Assembly: GCA_937897645.1 (NCBI GenBank)
Contig: CALCNV010000047.1
Location: 1 to 64,000, forward strand
Direction: 5' to 3'
DNA from: an uncultured Lysobacteraceae bacterium
GTDB taxonomy: Bacteria; Pseudomonadota; Gammaproteobacteria; Xanthomonadales; Xanthomonadaceae
DNA: 64,000 nucleotides
Position 1 is the first letter of the stretch. The number at the start of each line of letters is the position of its first letter. Position numbers and translations under genes: made by a program. The notes beneath the pieces were generated by a model. That model saw only the letters and a list, made by a program, of their open reading frames with translations. It made no database searches and had not been told where the DNA came from. Shown here piece after piece: positions 40,577 through 50,243 of the stretch.

Positions 40577-42063
40577 TGTCCGAGGAAATCCTGGTCAACG
40601 TCACTCCGCGCGAAACCCGCGTCGCCGTGGTCGAGAACGGCATGCTGCAGGAGCTGCACATCGAACGCGGCTGGCGGCGTGGTGTGGTCGGCAACATCTA
40701 CAAGGGCAAGGTGCAACGGGTCATGCCCGGCATGCAGGCGGCCTTCGTGGAAGTGGGCCTGGATCGCGCCGCCTTCCTGCACGCCAGCGACGTGGTGCGT
40801 GCCGCGCCCGCGGGCAACGGCGATGACCTTGATCTTCCGACGCCTGCGCCTGCATCGACGCCCATCGTCGAACTGCTGCGCGACGGCCAGGACATCGTGG
40901 TGCAGGTGGTGAAGGACCCCATTGGCAGCAAGGGCGCGCGCCTGACCACGCAAATCAGCATTCCCTCGCGCTACATGGTGCTGTTGCCGCAATCGAAGGT
41001 CATCGGCGTGTCCGCGCGCATCGAGGACGAGGCCGAGCGCCAGCGCCTCAAGTCCCTGGTCGGCGAACTGGCGGCCACGCATGGCGGGCATGGCTACATC
41101 GTGCGCACCAATGCCGAAGGCCAGTCGCCGGAAGCGCTGGCCGAAGACATCGCCTACCTCGCCCGCGTGTGGGCGCTGGTGGAGCAGCGCAGCCGTGAAT
41201 CCGCGGTGGGCGCATGCATCTACGAAGACCTGACCTTGCCGCTGCGCGCCGTGCGCGACCTGATGCGGCGTGACGTGGAGAAAGTGAAGGTCGATTCGCG
41301 CGAAACCTGCGATCGCCTGCAGGCCTTCGCCGCCAAGTACATGCCGGTGCTGGCCGAGCGCATCGAACACTATGCGGGCGAACGCCCCATCTTCGACCTG
41401 TATGGCGTGGAAGATGAAATCGGTCGCGCCCTTGAAAAGGAAGTGCCGCTGAAATCCGGCGGCTACCTGGTCATCGACCAGACCGAGGCGATGACGACCA
41501 TCGACGTCAACACCGGTTCGTTCCTCGGTCAACGTAACCTGGAGGAAACCGTCTACCGCACCAACCTGGAGGCCGCGCAATCGGTCGCGCGGCAGCTGCG
41601 CCTGCGCAACCTGGGCGGCATCATCATCATCGACTTCATCGACATGGATGACGCCGAGCACCGGCGGCAAGTGCTGCGCACGCTGGAAAAAGCACTGTCT
41701 CGCGACCACGCCAAGACCACGGTGTACGAATTCTCGCCGCTGGGCCTGGTGGAGATGACGCGCAAGCGCACCATCGAAAGCCTTGAACGGCAGCTCTCCG
41801 AAACCTGCCACGAATGCGGCGGGCGCGGCACGGTAAAGACCGCCGAGACCGTGACCTATGAAATATTCCGCGAAATCACCCGCGCCGTGCGCCAGTTCGA
41901 GGCGGCGCGCCTGCTGGTGATCGCATCGCCGAAAGTAGTGGCCCGCATCACCGACGAGGAATCACCGGCGGTCGCCGAACTGGAAGAATTCCTTGGCAAG
42001 TCGATCCGTTTCCAGGCGGATGAGCAATACCTGCAGGAGCAGTTCGATGTGGTATTGCTCTGA
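40576..42063 (+). CDS. rng: Ribonuclease G
   Basis: A 495-residue endoribonuclease that matures the 5' end of 16S rRNA and cleaves some mRNAs. The S1 domain (about 38-115, VGNIYKGKVQRVMPGMQAAFVEVG) is followed by the catalytic half with EAMTTIDVNTGS and IDFIDMDD, which supply the magnesium-binding Asp residues, and a Zn-link motif CHECGGRG. The length and missing scaffold tail distinguish it from RNase E. Position between maf and yhdP is as in E. coli, and translation is coupled to maf. Confidence 0.95.
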   Translation: MSEEILVNVTPRETRVAVVENGMLQELHIERGWRRGVVGNIYKGKVQRVMPGMQAAFVEVGLDRAAFLHASDVVRAAPAGNGDDLDLPTPAPASTPIVELLRDGQDIVVQVVKDPIGSKGARLTTQISIPSRYMVLLPQSKVIGVSARIEDEAERQRLKSLVGELAATHGGHGYIVRTNAEGQSPEALAEDIAYLARVWALVEQRSRESAVGACIYEDLTLPLRAVRDLMRRDVEKVKVDSRETCDRLQAFAAKYMPVLAERIEHYAGERPIFDLYGVEDEIGRALEKEVPLKSGGYLVIDQTEAMTTIDVNTGSFLGQRNLEETVYRTNLEAAQSVARQLRLRNLGGIIIIDFIDMDDAEHRRQVLRTLEKALSRDHAKTTVYEFSPLGLVEMTRKRTIESLERQLSETCHECGGRGTVKTAETVTYEIFREITRAVRQFEAARLLVIASPKVVARITDEESPAVAELEEFLGKSIRFQADEQYLQEQFDVVLL

Positions 42064-42168
42064 GACGCGAATGGGAAATAGGGAATGGGAAATAGTTAGC
42101 GGCGCGCATGCGGGCGCTTGTGCCTTCCCCACTCTCCATTCTCCATTCTCCATTCACGGCTCCATCTA
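42064..42168. repeat. GGGAATGGGAAAT / CCATTCTCCATTC spacer repeat
   Basis: Left arm AATGGGAAATAGGGAATGGG, right arm CTCCATTCTCCATTCTCCAT; each arm is a short tandem of a near-heptamer, and the arms are roughly complementary. It fills the whole rng-yhdP gap and resembles the spacers by nadD and rnhB. Confidence 0.6.
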
Positions 42169-42169
42169 G

Positions 42170-45100
42170 ATGCCCAGCCCGCTCAAACGCCGCCTGCGAT
42201 TGGCGCGCCGTGGCATGTGGTACGCGCTGGCGGTGCTGCTGGTGTGCATGGCGCTGGTATTGGGCGTGGCGAGCCAGGTGTTGCCGATGGCTGAACGCCA
42301 TCCGGAGCGGATCGCGGCGTGGCTGAGTGAACGCGCCGGCCGGCCGGTCGCATTCGACAGCGTGGACACGCAGTGGACGCGGCGCGGTCCGCTGTTGCGG
42401 CTGGATGGATTGCGCGTGGGCGAAGGTACCAATGCCATACGCATTGGCGAGGCCGAAGTGCTGGTGTCGATGTATGCCGGCCTGCTGCCGGGACGCTCGT
42501 TCACCGAACTGCGACTGCGTGGCCTCTCATTGACCCTGCAGCGTGCCGAGGACGGGAAATGGTCGGTCCTGGGTTTGCCGGGCCAGCGGGCGGGCACCGA
42601 TCCGCTTGAGGTTCTTGAAGGCCTCGGCGAATTGCAGGTCATCAACGGAAAGTTGGCGGTAGTTGCGCCGGCGCTTGGCTGGAATTTGCGACTGCCGAAA
42701 ATCGACCTGCGCTTGCAGGTGGATGACGATCGCGTGCGTGCCGGTGCGCGTGCCTGGGCACGCACCGACGGCGAACCCGTAAACGTGGCGTTTGATTTCA
42801 AGCGCAGCAGCGGCGATGGTCGCGGGTACCTGGATGCCGGCAAAGTCGACCTCGCAGCATGGAGTTCCGTGTTGCATTTCGCAGGCGTGATTGCGGAGGC
42901 GGGAACGGGGCGTGCGCAAGCGTGGGCGGAACTGCGCGGGAATCGCGTGGTGGTGCTTACGTCCGAACTCAAACTGAAGCAGTTGCAGCTGCGTGGTGCG
43001 CCACTGGCGATGCAAGTGGACGCGCCGCGTACAGGATTCGAGCAGGTGCAAGGTCGCATGCGTTGGCGCGTCACCGCCAACGGCTGGCGTTTCGATGCGC
43101 CGCTGTTGCGCGTAGGTGATGCCACCAGCCCGCAGAAGCTGGATGGCCTGGTGATCGCGGGTGGGCGCGAATATGCGCTGCTGGCGGACCAGATAGAGGC
43201 GGCTCCCCTGCTTGCCGTCGCCGGCCTGAGCAATCGCCTGCAGCCCGGCTTGCGGCAATGGCTGTTGCAGGCCAAGCCCGGGGCGCACTTGTCGAACGTG
43301 TCGCTGGCGGGCCGTCGCGATGGCATGTTGCGTGCGCAGGGCAAGCTGCTGGGCATCCGCTTCGCGCCGGCAGGACATTCTCCAGGTGTCGACGGCATGG
43401 CGGGTGGTTTTGCCGGTGATGGCGAAGGGTTCGTCCTGCAACTGGATCCAGGCACACGATTGAAGTTCGACTGGCCGAGCGGTTTTGGTGTTGCCCATGA
43501 CGTGACCCTGGATGGCGCGCTCGCAGGCTGGCGTGAAGGCGAGGGCTGGCGCATCGGCACGTCCGCGCTACGCATCCGCGGCAAGGATTTCGGCGCGCAT
43601 GCGCGCGGTGCACTGTGGTTCCAGGGCGACGGCACCCGTCCGTGGATGGATCTTGCCGCCGAGGTGGATGAAGCACCGGTCACCGCGGCCAAGGGATTCT
43701 GGATCCACCACAAGATGTCCAAGGCCGCCGTGCAGTGGCTGGACGCTGCGCTGGTGGGTGGCAAGGTGCGCGACGGTCGCGCCATCGTATCGGGCGACCT
43801 GGACCACTGGCCGTTCCTGCACAACGACGGCCGCTTCGAGGCCTTGGCCAGCATCGACAATGGCCAGTTCAAGTTCCAGCCCGACTGGCCGGCGATGGAT
43901 CACGTGGCTGCCGATATCGCCTTCATCGGCAACGGCTTCTCCATCGCCGGGAAAGGCGCACTGGCCGGCGTGCAGGTGGATGAATTCAAGGCGTCGATCC
44001 CTGCATTTTCCAGTGCCGAACTCAGCATCAATGCACGCGCGGCATCCGATGCCGGCAAGCTGCTGGCCTTGCTGCGCCAGAGCCCGCTGCAGAAGAAATA
44101 TGGCGATACCCTGGCCAACCTGAGCACCAGCGGTCCAGCGGATGCCACGTTCAACCTGTTCCTGCCGATGCACGGCCAGGCAGCGGCGGCGAAAAAGATG
44201 ACCGGTACGGTGGCCCTGCGTGGGGCCACGCTGGCGGACAAACGCTGGAACCTTGCATTCACGCGCGTCACTGGCAAGGCGGATTTCGACGATAACGGCT
44301 TCACCGCGGACAAACTCGCGGTTAGCCAGCAGGGCCAGCCCGGCGTGCTGTCCTTGCGTGCGGGCGGTGGCGTGCGTGATGCCTCCAAATCGTTCGAAGC
44401 GGAGCTGGCGGCGATTCTTTCCGCCACCGAGTTGCTGGATCGCGCGCCGGAGATGGCCTGGCTCAAGCCCTACGTGCAGGGCCGTTCGCAATGGACCGTC
44501 AGCGTCGCCTTGCCGAAAGGCAATGCCGCGGCCACTCCCAGCCAGCTCAAGCTGCGCTCGGATCTGGTGGGCACCACGCTCAGCCTGCCCGCGCCGCTGG
44601 ACAAGCCTGCATCCACCGCATTGGCCACGACCGTGCAGACTGCAATGCCCATGGGCAGCGGGCAGGTCGAGGTGGCGTTCGGCAACGTGCTGGCACTGCG
44701 CGCGCGCGGTGATGGCAAGCAGACCGGGGTGCGCGTGGTGCTGGGCGCCAGCACGGTGAATGAAGCGCCTCCCGCGTCCGGATTGATCGCCACCGGACGC
44801 ACGCCAACGCTGGATGCCATCGAGTGGATCACCCTCGCGAAAAGTGGAAGCGGCGGCGGCACGCTGCCCTTGCGCCACATCGATGTCACCAGCGACCGCC
44901 TGTTGCTGATCGGTTCCGCGTTCCCGGATACGCGACTGCAGGTCTCGCCCACCAGCAATGCGCTGGCGGTGGCCCTGGAGGGACCGGCGCTGGCGGGTTC
45001 ATTGCTGGTGCCCAACGCCGAGGGTGCGGCGATCGCCGGGAAACTGGCGCGATTGCATTGGCGCGCAGCTTCGCCCTCCGGCAAGGCGGCGGGCAATGCA

Positions 45101-45985
45101 ACGCAAGCGGGCGATCCGTTCAATCCCGCCGCCATCCCGCCGCTGGCATTGGACATTGGCGACCTCCAGTTTGGTGATGCACGTCTGGGGAGTGCACAAC
45201 TGCGAACCAAGCCGCTGCCCAATGGCATGCGCGTGCAGCAACTCGCATTGCGCTCGCCGGGGCAGAAGATCGATATCCAGGGCGACTGGACCGGGCACGG
45301 TGCTGGCGCGCAGACGCAGGTGGCCGCGGCCATCGACAGCGAAGACCTGGGTGGATTGCTGGATGGGCTGGGTTTCAAGGGGCGCGTGGGCGGCGGCAAG
45401 GGCAAGGTGCAGTTCGATGCGCATTGGGCTGGCAGTCCTGCGGATTTTTCGCTGGCCAGCATGGAAGGCAGCGTGCAGGTCGCCGCACGCGACGGCCAGT
45501 TGCTGGAACTGGAGCCGGGCGCCGGTCGCGTGCTTGGCCTGCTCAGCCTGACCCAGTTGCCGCGGCGCATGTTGTTCGACTTCCGCGATTTCTTTTCCAA
45601 GGGCTTCGCCTTCAATCGCATCGATGGCAACGTACGCTTCGGCAAGGGCACGGCGCGCAGCGATGACATGGTGATCGACGGCCCCGCCGCGCAGATCAAC
45701 ATCCGCGGCAACACCGACCTGCGTGCGCAGCGCTTCGACCAGACCATCGAGGTGCTGCCGAAATCCGGCAATGTCCTGGCCGTGGTGGGTGCGGTGGCGG
45801 GCGGCCCGTTGGGCGCAGCGATTGGCGCTGCAGCCAATGCGGTGCTCAAGAAGCCGCTGGGTGAAATCGGCGCCAAGACCTATCGCGTGACGGGGCCCTG
45901 GAAAGATCCCAAGGTGGAAGTGATCAGCCGCGATCAGTCGCGCGTCGAAGCGGCGCAGGCGCCTGATGCAGTGAGTGCGCCTTGA
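42170..45985 (+). CDS. yhdP: YhdP family AsmA-like protein (phospholipid transport)
   Basis: A 1271-residue inner-membrane protein with one N-terminal helix (MWYALAVLLVCMALVLGVA) and a long periplasmic part made of repeated beta segments, ending in an AsmA-like C-terminal domain (GSVQVAARDGQLLELEPGAGRVLGLLSL…, with FDFRDFFSKGFAFNRIDG). YhdP and its paralogues TamB and YdbH form bridge-like tubes that move phospholipids to the outer membrane. Length matches E. coli YhdP (1266). The order maf-rng-yhdP-tldD is conserved. It starts with ATG just after the spacer repeat. Confidence 0.93.
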   Translation: MPSPLKRRLRLARRGMWYALAVLLVCMALVLGVASQVLPMAERHPERIAAWLSERAGRPVAFDSVDTQWTRRGPLLRLDGLRVGEGTNAIRIGEAEVLVSMYAGLLPGRSFTELRLRGLSLTLQRAEDGKWSVLGLPGQRAGTDPLEVLEGLGELQVINGKLAVVAPALGWNLRLPKIDLRLQVDDDRVRAGARAWARTDGEPVNVAFDFKRSSGDGRGYLDAGKVDLAAWSSVLHFAGVIAEAGTGRAQAWAELRGNRVVVLTSELKLKQLQLRGAPLAMQVDAPRTGFEQVQGRMRWRVTANGWRFDAPLLRVGDATSPQKLDGLVIAGGREYALLADQIEAAPLLAVAGLSNRLQPGLRQWLLQAKPGAHLSNVSLAGRRDGMLRAQGKLLGIRFAPAGHSPGVDGMAGGFAGDGEGFVLQLDPGTRLKFDWPSGFGVAHDVTLDGALAGWREGEGWRIGTSALRIRGKDFGAHARGALWFQGDGTRPWMDLAAEVDEAPVTAAKGFWIHHKMSKAAVQWLDAALVGGKVRDGRAIVSGDLDHWPFLHNDGRFEALASIDNGQFKFQPDWPAMDHVAADIAFIGNGFSIAGKGALAGVQVDEFKASIPAFSSAELSINARAASDAGKLLALLRQSPLQKKYGDTLANLSTSGPADATFNLFLPMHGQAAAAKKMTGTVALRGATLADKRWNLAFTRVTGKADFDDNGFTADKLAVSQQGQPGVLSLRAGGGVRDASKSFEAELAAILSATELLDRAPEMAWLKPYVQGRSQWTVSVALPKGNAAATPSQLKLRSDLVGTTLSLPAPLDKPASTALATTVQTAMPMGSGQVEVAFGNVLALRARGDGKQTGVRVVLGASTVNEAPPASGLIATGRTPTLDAIEWITLAKSGSGGGTLPLRHIDVTSDRLLLIGSAFPDTRLQVSPTSNALAVALEGPALAGSLLVPNAEGAAIAGKLARLHWRAASPSGKAAGNATQAGDPFNPAAIPPLALDIGDLQFGDARLGSAQLRTKPLPNGMRVQQLALRSPGQKIDIQGDWTGHGAGAQTQVAAAIDSEDLGGLLDGLGFKGRVGGGKGKVQFDAHWAGSPADFSLASMEGSVQVAARDGQLLELEPGAGRVLGLLSLTQLPRRMLFDFRDFFSKGFAFNRIDGNVRFGKGTARSDDMVIDGPAAQINIRGNTDLRAQRFDQTIEVLPKSGNVLAVVGAVAGGPLGAAIGAAANAVLKKPLGEIGAKTYRVTGPWKDPKVEVISRDQSRVEAAQAPDAVSAP

Positions 45986-46060
45986 GTCGTTTTTTCCTTC
46001 TCCCACCGGCAGAAAGAGAAGTCGCTTGCCTTTGACTGATTCAGCCCCAAACTGGAACCC

Positions 46061-47506
46061 ATGACCAACTCTTCGCTCGCCCTCGCTGAAACCCGCCTCT
46101 TGCTCCCCGCCGGCCTTGACCAGCACGGACTCGATCGTGCCTTCGGCAGTTTGCTCGGCCCCGGCATTGATTTTGGCGACCTCTATTTCCAGCACTCCCG
46201 GCGCGAGAGCTGGACGGTGGAAGACGGCATCGTCAAGGACGGCGCGCATTCCATCGAGCAAGGTGTCGGCGTGCGCGCCATCTCGGGCGAGAAAACCGGC
46301 TTCGCCTATTCCGACGACATCAACAGCCAGGCGCTGCTGGCCGCTGCCGGTTCCGCGCGCGCCATTGCGCGTGACGGTCACGCGCATGCGCCGCAGGCCT
46401 TGGTGCGCGGAGAGGGACGCATGCTGTATTCCAGCGAAGATCCCATCGATGCACTCGACAACGATGCCAAGGTCGCCGCGCTACGTGCGGTCGACAAACT
46501 CCTGCGTGCCGCCGATCCGCGCGTGCAGCAGGTCACGGTCAGCCTGTCGGGTGGCGTGGACACGGTGTTGATCGCACGCAGTGACGGCGTGCTGGCAGCC
46601 GACGTGCGTCCGCTGGTGCGCTTGAACGTGCAAGTGATCGTGGAACAGAACGGTCGCCGCGAATCCGGCTATGCCGGCTTCGGCGGGCGCTACGCGTATG
46701 CGGAACTGTTCGCCGACGGCAAGCCGGAGCAGTTCGCGCGCGAAGCCCTGCGCCAGGCCCTGGTCAACCTTGAGGCCGTGGATGCGCCTGCGGGCGTGAT
46801 GCCGGTCGTACTCGGCCCTGGCTGGCCGGGCGTGTTGCTGCACGAGGCGGTTGGCCACGGCCTGGAAGGTGACTTCAATCGAAAAGGTACGTCGACGTTC
46901 GCCGGGCGCATGGGCCAGCGCGTGGCCTCGCCTGGCGTGACCATCGTCGATGACGGCACCTTGCCCGGTCGCCGCGGCTCGTTGAACATCGATGACGAAG
47001 GCACGCCCACGTCATGCACCACCCTGATCGAAGACGGCGTGCTGGTCGGTTACATGCAGGACACGCTCAACGCGCGCCTGATGGGCATGGCGCCCACCGG
47101 CAACGGCCGCCGCGAATCCTTCGCCCACCTGACCATGCCGCGCATGACCAACACCTACATGCTGGCCGGGCAGGACGATCCGGCCGACATGATCCGTTCG
47201 GTGAAGAAAGGCCTGTACGCGGTGAATTTCGGCGGCGGCCAGGTCGACATCACCAATGGCAAGTACGTGTTCTCCGCCACCGAGGCCTACCTGATCGAAG
47301 ACGGCCGGATCACCGCGCCAGTGAAGGGCGCGACCCTGATCGGCAATGGCCCGGAAACCATGCAGAAAGTGAAGATGATCGGCCACGACATGGCGCTGGA
47401 TGAAGGCGTAGGCGTCTGCGGCAAGGACGGCCAGAGCGTACCGGTGGGCGTGGGCCAGCCGTCACTGCTGATCGAAGGGTTGACGGTGGGTGGGACGCGG
47501 GCGTGA
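46061..47506 (+). CDS. tldD: Metalloprotease TldD
   Basis: A 481-residue subunit of the TldD-TldE (PmbA) protease, which degrades unfolded peptides, matures some RiPP peptides such as microcin B17, and processes CcdA. The zinc site HEAVGH is at 261-266, followed by LEGDFNRKGTSTFAGRMG and further on the conserved TNTYMLAGQ. It lies 75 bp after yhdP. Its partner pmbA is 700 bp downstream, with darP and an inverted repeat between them. Confidence 0.96.
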   Translation: MTNSSLALAETRLLLPAGLDQHGLDRAFGSLLGPGIDFGDLYFQHSRRESWTVEDGIVKDGAHSIEQGVGVRAISGEKTGFAYSDDINSQALLAAAGSARAIARDGHAHAPQALVRGEGRMLYSSEDPIDALDNDAKVAALRAVDKLLRAADPRVQQVTVSLSGGVDTVLIARSDGVLAADVRPLVRLNVQVIVEQNGRRESGYAGFGGRYAYAELFADGKPEQFAREALRQALVNLEAVDAPAGVMPVVLGPGWPGVLLHEAVGHGLEGDFNRKGTSTFAGRMGQRVASPGVTIVDDGTLPGRRGSLNIDDEGTPTSCTTLIEDGVLVGYMQDTLNARLMGMAPTGNGRRESFAHLTMPRMTNTYMLAGQDDPADMIRSVKKGLYAVNFGGGQVDITNGKYVFSATEAYLIEDGRITAPVKGATLIGNGPETMQKVKMIGHDMALDEGVGVCGKDGQSVPVGVGQPSLLIEGLTVGGTRA

Positions 47507-47518
47507 GGCAAGCATGTC

Positions 47519-47616
47519 CGTCATCCCAGCGAACGCTGGGGTCCATTTTGCTTTTGCTTTTTCTTTTGCGCTCTTCGCGAAGATCAAAATGGATCCCAGC
47601 GTTCGCTGGGATGACG
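47519..47616. repeat. GTCATCCCAGCG inverted repeat
   Basis: CGTCATCCCAGCGAACGCTGGG on the left (with its own small hairpin) and CCCAGCGTTCGCTGGGATGACG on the right, with TCCATTTTG/CAAAATGGA completing the arms; the centre is A+T-rich. It resembles the widespread GTCATTCCCGCG-type intergenic repeat and lies between convergent tldD and darP. A related element is at 53153-53262. Confidence 0.78.
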
Positions 47617-47619
47617 GAC

Positions 47620-48177
47620 TCAGGTTTCGTCGTCGCCTTCTTCTTCCTCGCCCTCATCCGTCTGCGCCAGCAGTTCACGCAACTCGCGGAACAGCTCGCG
47701 GTACGCATGCGGCGGTTTGTTCTTCTTGCGCTCTTCGCCCGCGTTGCGGACCAGTTGGCGCAGGTGCTGGCGATCGGCGGTAGGGTGTTCGTCCAGCAAG
47801 TCGGCGAGGGCCGCATCACCGTCCTCCAGCAGGCGCGTGCGCCAGGTTTCCAGGGTGTGCAGGATCGCGGTCTCGCGCCGCTTGGCATCGCCGCCCACTT
47901 CCATCGCATCGCGGATCGCATCCAGGGTCTCGTCGCTTTCCCGGCGCATCTGCTTGGCCAGGAACTGCAGCTGGCGTTTGTGCGCGATGTGCGAGGTGAT
48001 GCGCTGGGTTTCGTGGATGTGTTCCAGCAGGTCCTCGGGAATAGGCAGCTTGGCCAGGTGCGCCGGGGCCAGCGCGACCAGCTTTTCACCCAGGCTGCGG
48101 ATGTCCAGCGCATCGCGCCGTTGTTCGCTGCGGCTGGGCCCCAGGAATTCGCCGGTCTCCGGGTCGTTTCCACGCAT
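47620..48177 (-). CDS. darP: Ribosome biogenesis factor DarP (YjgA, DUF615)
   Basis: A 185-residue highly charged helical protein that binds late 50S intermediates near helix 69. Family blocks: GPSRSEQRRDALDIRSLGEKLV, LAKLPIPEDLLEHIHETQRITSHIAHKRQLQFLAKQMR, and RNAGEERKKNKPPHAYRELFRELREL. The acidic tail (EGEEEEGDDET) is typical. It is divergent from pmbA, the same arrangement as yjgA/pmbA in E. coli. Confidence 0.95.
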   Translation of the reverse strand: MRGNDPETGEFLGPSRSEQRRDALDIRSLGEKLVALAPAHLAKLPIPEDLLEHIHETQRITSHIAHKRQLQFLAKQMRRESDETLDAIRDAMEVGGDAKRRETAILHTLETWRTRLLEDGDAALADLLDEHPTADRQHLRQLVRNAGEERKKNKPPHAYRELFRELRELLAQTDEGEEEEGDDET

Positions 48178-48213
48178 GTTTGATCCTCCAGAACTTTGTC
48201 ACAGGATAAGCCA

Positions 48214-49575
48214 TTGAACGCAATCACCGATTTTCCTGCCGACGACAGCCTGGTGCGGCTGGAGGCATTGGCCGACCTGTCGGGGCGATTGCTGGAGCGC
48301 GCACGTGCCCTCGGCGCCAGCCAGGCCGAGGTGAGTTGCAATGAGGAGCGCGGGCTCAACGTCAATGTGCGCATGGGCGCGGTGGAAACCGTGGAATCCA
48401 CCCGCGACCGCAGCATCGGCGTCACCGTGTACTTCGGCCAGCGCAAGGGCAGTGCCAGCACCGCCGACCTGCGCGAGGACAGCCTGGACGCCACCGTGCA
48501 GCAGGCCTGCGCCATCGCGCGCTATACGGAGGACGACGTTGCCGCCGGGCTGGCCGATGCCAACCTGATGGCGACCGACTTCCCCGACCTGGACGCCTGG
48601 CACCCGTGGGCACTGGATGCCGACCATGCCGTCGACCTGGCGTTGGCCTGCGAAGCGGCCGGCCGTGAATTCGATACGCGCATCAGCAATTCGGATGGCA
48701 CCTCGGTAGGCAGCGGCGAGAGCCTGTCCGTGTATGCCAACTCGCATGGCTTCTTTGGGCGCGACCGTAGCACCCAACACTCCATCGGCTGCGCTCTGAT
48801 TGCAGGCCAGGGCGACGACATGCAGCGCGATGGCTGGTACAGCACCGCGTTGGCGCGTGACGAACTGGAAGCACCCGTCGCCATCGGTCGCCACGCCGCC
48901 GAACGTACCTTGGCGCGCATGACGCCGCGCACGCTGGCGACCAGTGAGTACCCGGTGCTGTTTGCATCGGAAGTGGCGCGTTCGCTGATCGGGCATCTGC
49001 TCGGCGCAGTCTCCGGCGGAGCGCTGTATCGACGCGCCAGCTTCCTGCTGGACCATGCCGGCAAGCAGGTGTTCCCGGACTGGTTCGCCATCGACGAACG
49101 ACCGCTGCTGCGCCGCGGCCTGCGTTCCTCCGCGTTCGATGGCGAAGGCGTGGCCACGCGTGAATCGGCGCTGGTGAGCGGTGGCGTGCTGCAACGCTAC
49201 GTGCTGGGCAGCTATTCGGCACGCAAGCTGGGCTTGCAGACCACGGCCAATGCCGGTGGCGTGCACAACCTCAACGTCGCTGCGAATGCGGGCGGATTCG
49301 AGGAACTGGTGCGCGGCCTGCCGCGTGGCCTGCTGGTCACGGAATTGATGGGGCAGGGCATCAACCCGGTGACCGGCGACTATTCGCGTGGCGCGGGTGG
49401 GTTCTGGATCGAGAACGGCGTCATCGCCTATCCGGTGGACGGCATCACCATCGCCGGCAACCTCAAGGACATCTTCGCGAACATCGAGGTCGTGGGCAGC
49501 GACGTGGATCCACGTTCGCACATCGCTTGCGGCTCCATTCTCGTGGGCAGGATGACCGTTGCTGGCGAAGGGTAA
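48214..49575 (+). CDS. pmbA: Metalloprotease PmbA (TldE)
   Basis: The 453-residue inactive partner of TldD: same fold, without the zinc HExxxH motif. Landmarks are SCNEERGLNVNVRMGAVETVESTRDRSIGV, then ANAGGVHNLNV and GFWIENGVIAYPVDGITIAGNLKDIF. The start is TTG 48214: AGGA lies about seven bases upstream, whereas TTG 48196 has no such site. It is divergent from darP with about 36 bp between starts. PmbA and TldD form a heterodimer, so their closeness here is functionally sensible. Confidence 0.95.
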   Translation: MNAITDFPADDSLVRLEALADLSGRLLERARALGASQAEVSCNEERGLNVNVRMGAVETVESTRDRSIGVTVYFGQRKGSASTADLREDSLDATVQQACAIARYTEDDVAAGLADANLMATDFPDLDAWHPWALDADHAVDLALACEAAGREFDTRISNSDGTSVGSGESLSVYANSHGFFGRDRSTQHSIGCALIAGQGDDMQRDGWYSTALARDELEAPVAIGRHAAERTLARMTPRTLATSEYPVLFASEVARSLIGHLLGAVSGGALYRRASFLLDHAGKQVFPDWFAIDERPLLRRGLRSSAFDGEGVATRESALVSGGVLQRYVLGSYSARKLGLQTTANAGGVHNLNVAANAGGFEELVRGLPRGLLVTELMGQGINPVTGDYSRGAGGFWIENGVIAYPVDGITIAGNLKDIFANIEVVGSDVDPRSHIACGSILVGRMTVAGEG

Positions 49576-49766
49576 ATCGTGTGGTTCACCGCCCGGGCGC
49601 GTTGCGACGCGTTCAAGGTAATGGCTGCATAGGGTTCTTCGGGGCGCGGCGGGACGACCGTCGCCGGCGGTGAGTGACTTCGGTATGGACAGCGGGTGCC
49701 AGCCGGCTGTAGTGTCGCCGAGGAAGCTCCGATCCACATCCGCCCACACCTGCCAGGGGAAACACC

Positions 49767-50177
49767 ATGAGTGAATTCGAGAACATCACCACCGCGCCGC
49801 CACCGCCTTCGGGCACGCCCTCGGCTGAAGAAAGGCAATGGGGTTTGTTCGGGCACCTGTCCTCGCTGAGCGGCCTGTTCACCGGCGGCGTTGGCAACAT
49901 CGTTGGTCCGTTGATCATCTGGTTGATCAAGAAGGACACCATGGCGTTCGCCAGTGACCAGGCCAAGGAAGCGCTGAATTTCAACATCACCCTGTTGATC
50001 ATCAGCGTCGTGCTGGTGCTGGCAACCGTGTTCACCCTCGGCATTGCCATCTTCATCACCCTGCCCCTGGGCGTCATCATCGGCATTGCCTGGCTGGTGC
50101 TGACCATCGTGGCGTCCATGAAGGCCAACAACGGCGAAGCCTACCGCTACCCGTTCACGCTGCGCCTGATCAAGTAA
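49767..50177 (+). CDS. DUF4870 family membrane protein
   Basis: A 136-residue protein with a Pro-rich cytoplasmic head and the DUF4870 core: ERQWGLFGHLSSLSGLFTGG, NIVGPLIIWLIKKDTMAFASDQAKEALNFNI, then two long membrane segments and YRYPFTLRLIK at the end. The family is widespread, with no established function. AGGGGA lies seven bases before ATG 49767. The 190 bp upstream show no recognisable gene. It is monocistronic, with a strong terminator behind it. Confidence 0.9.
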   Translation: MSEFENITTAPPPPSGTPSAEERQWGLFGHLSSLSGLFTGGVGNIVGPLIIWLIKKDTMAFASDQAKEALNFNITLLIISVVLVLATVFTLGIAIFITLPLGVIIGIAWLVLTIVASMKANNGEAYRYPFTLRLIK

Positions 50178-50197
50178 GCCACCATGATGCAATGCAG

Positions 50198-50228
50198 GAA
50201 GGCCCGGTCAATCCGGGCCTTCTTTGTT
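50198..50228 (+). terminator. Rho-independent terminator after the DUF4870 gene
   Basis: Stem GAAGGCCCGG, loop TCAAT, stem CCGGGCCTTC, then TTTGTTTC. It begins 21 bp past the DUF4870 stop. Confidence 0.88.
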
Positions 50229-50243
50229 TCAACAGATGCATCT

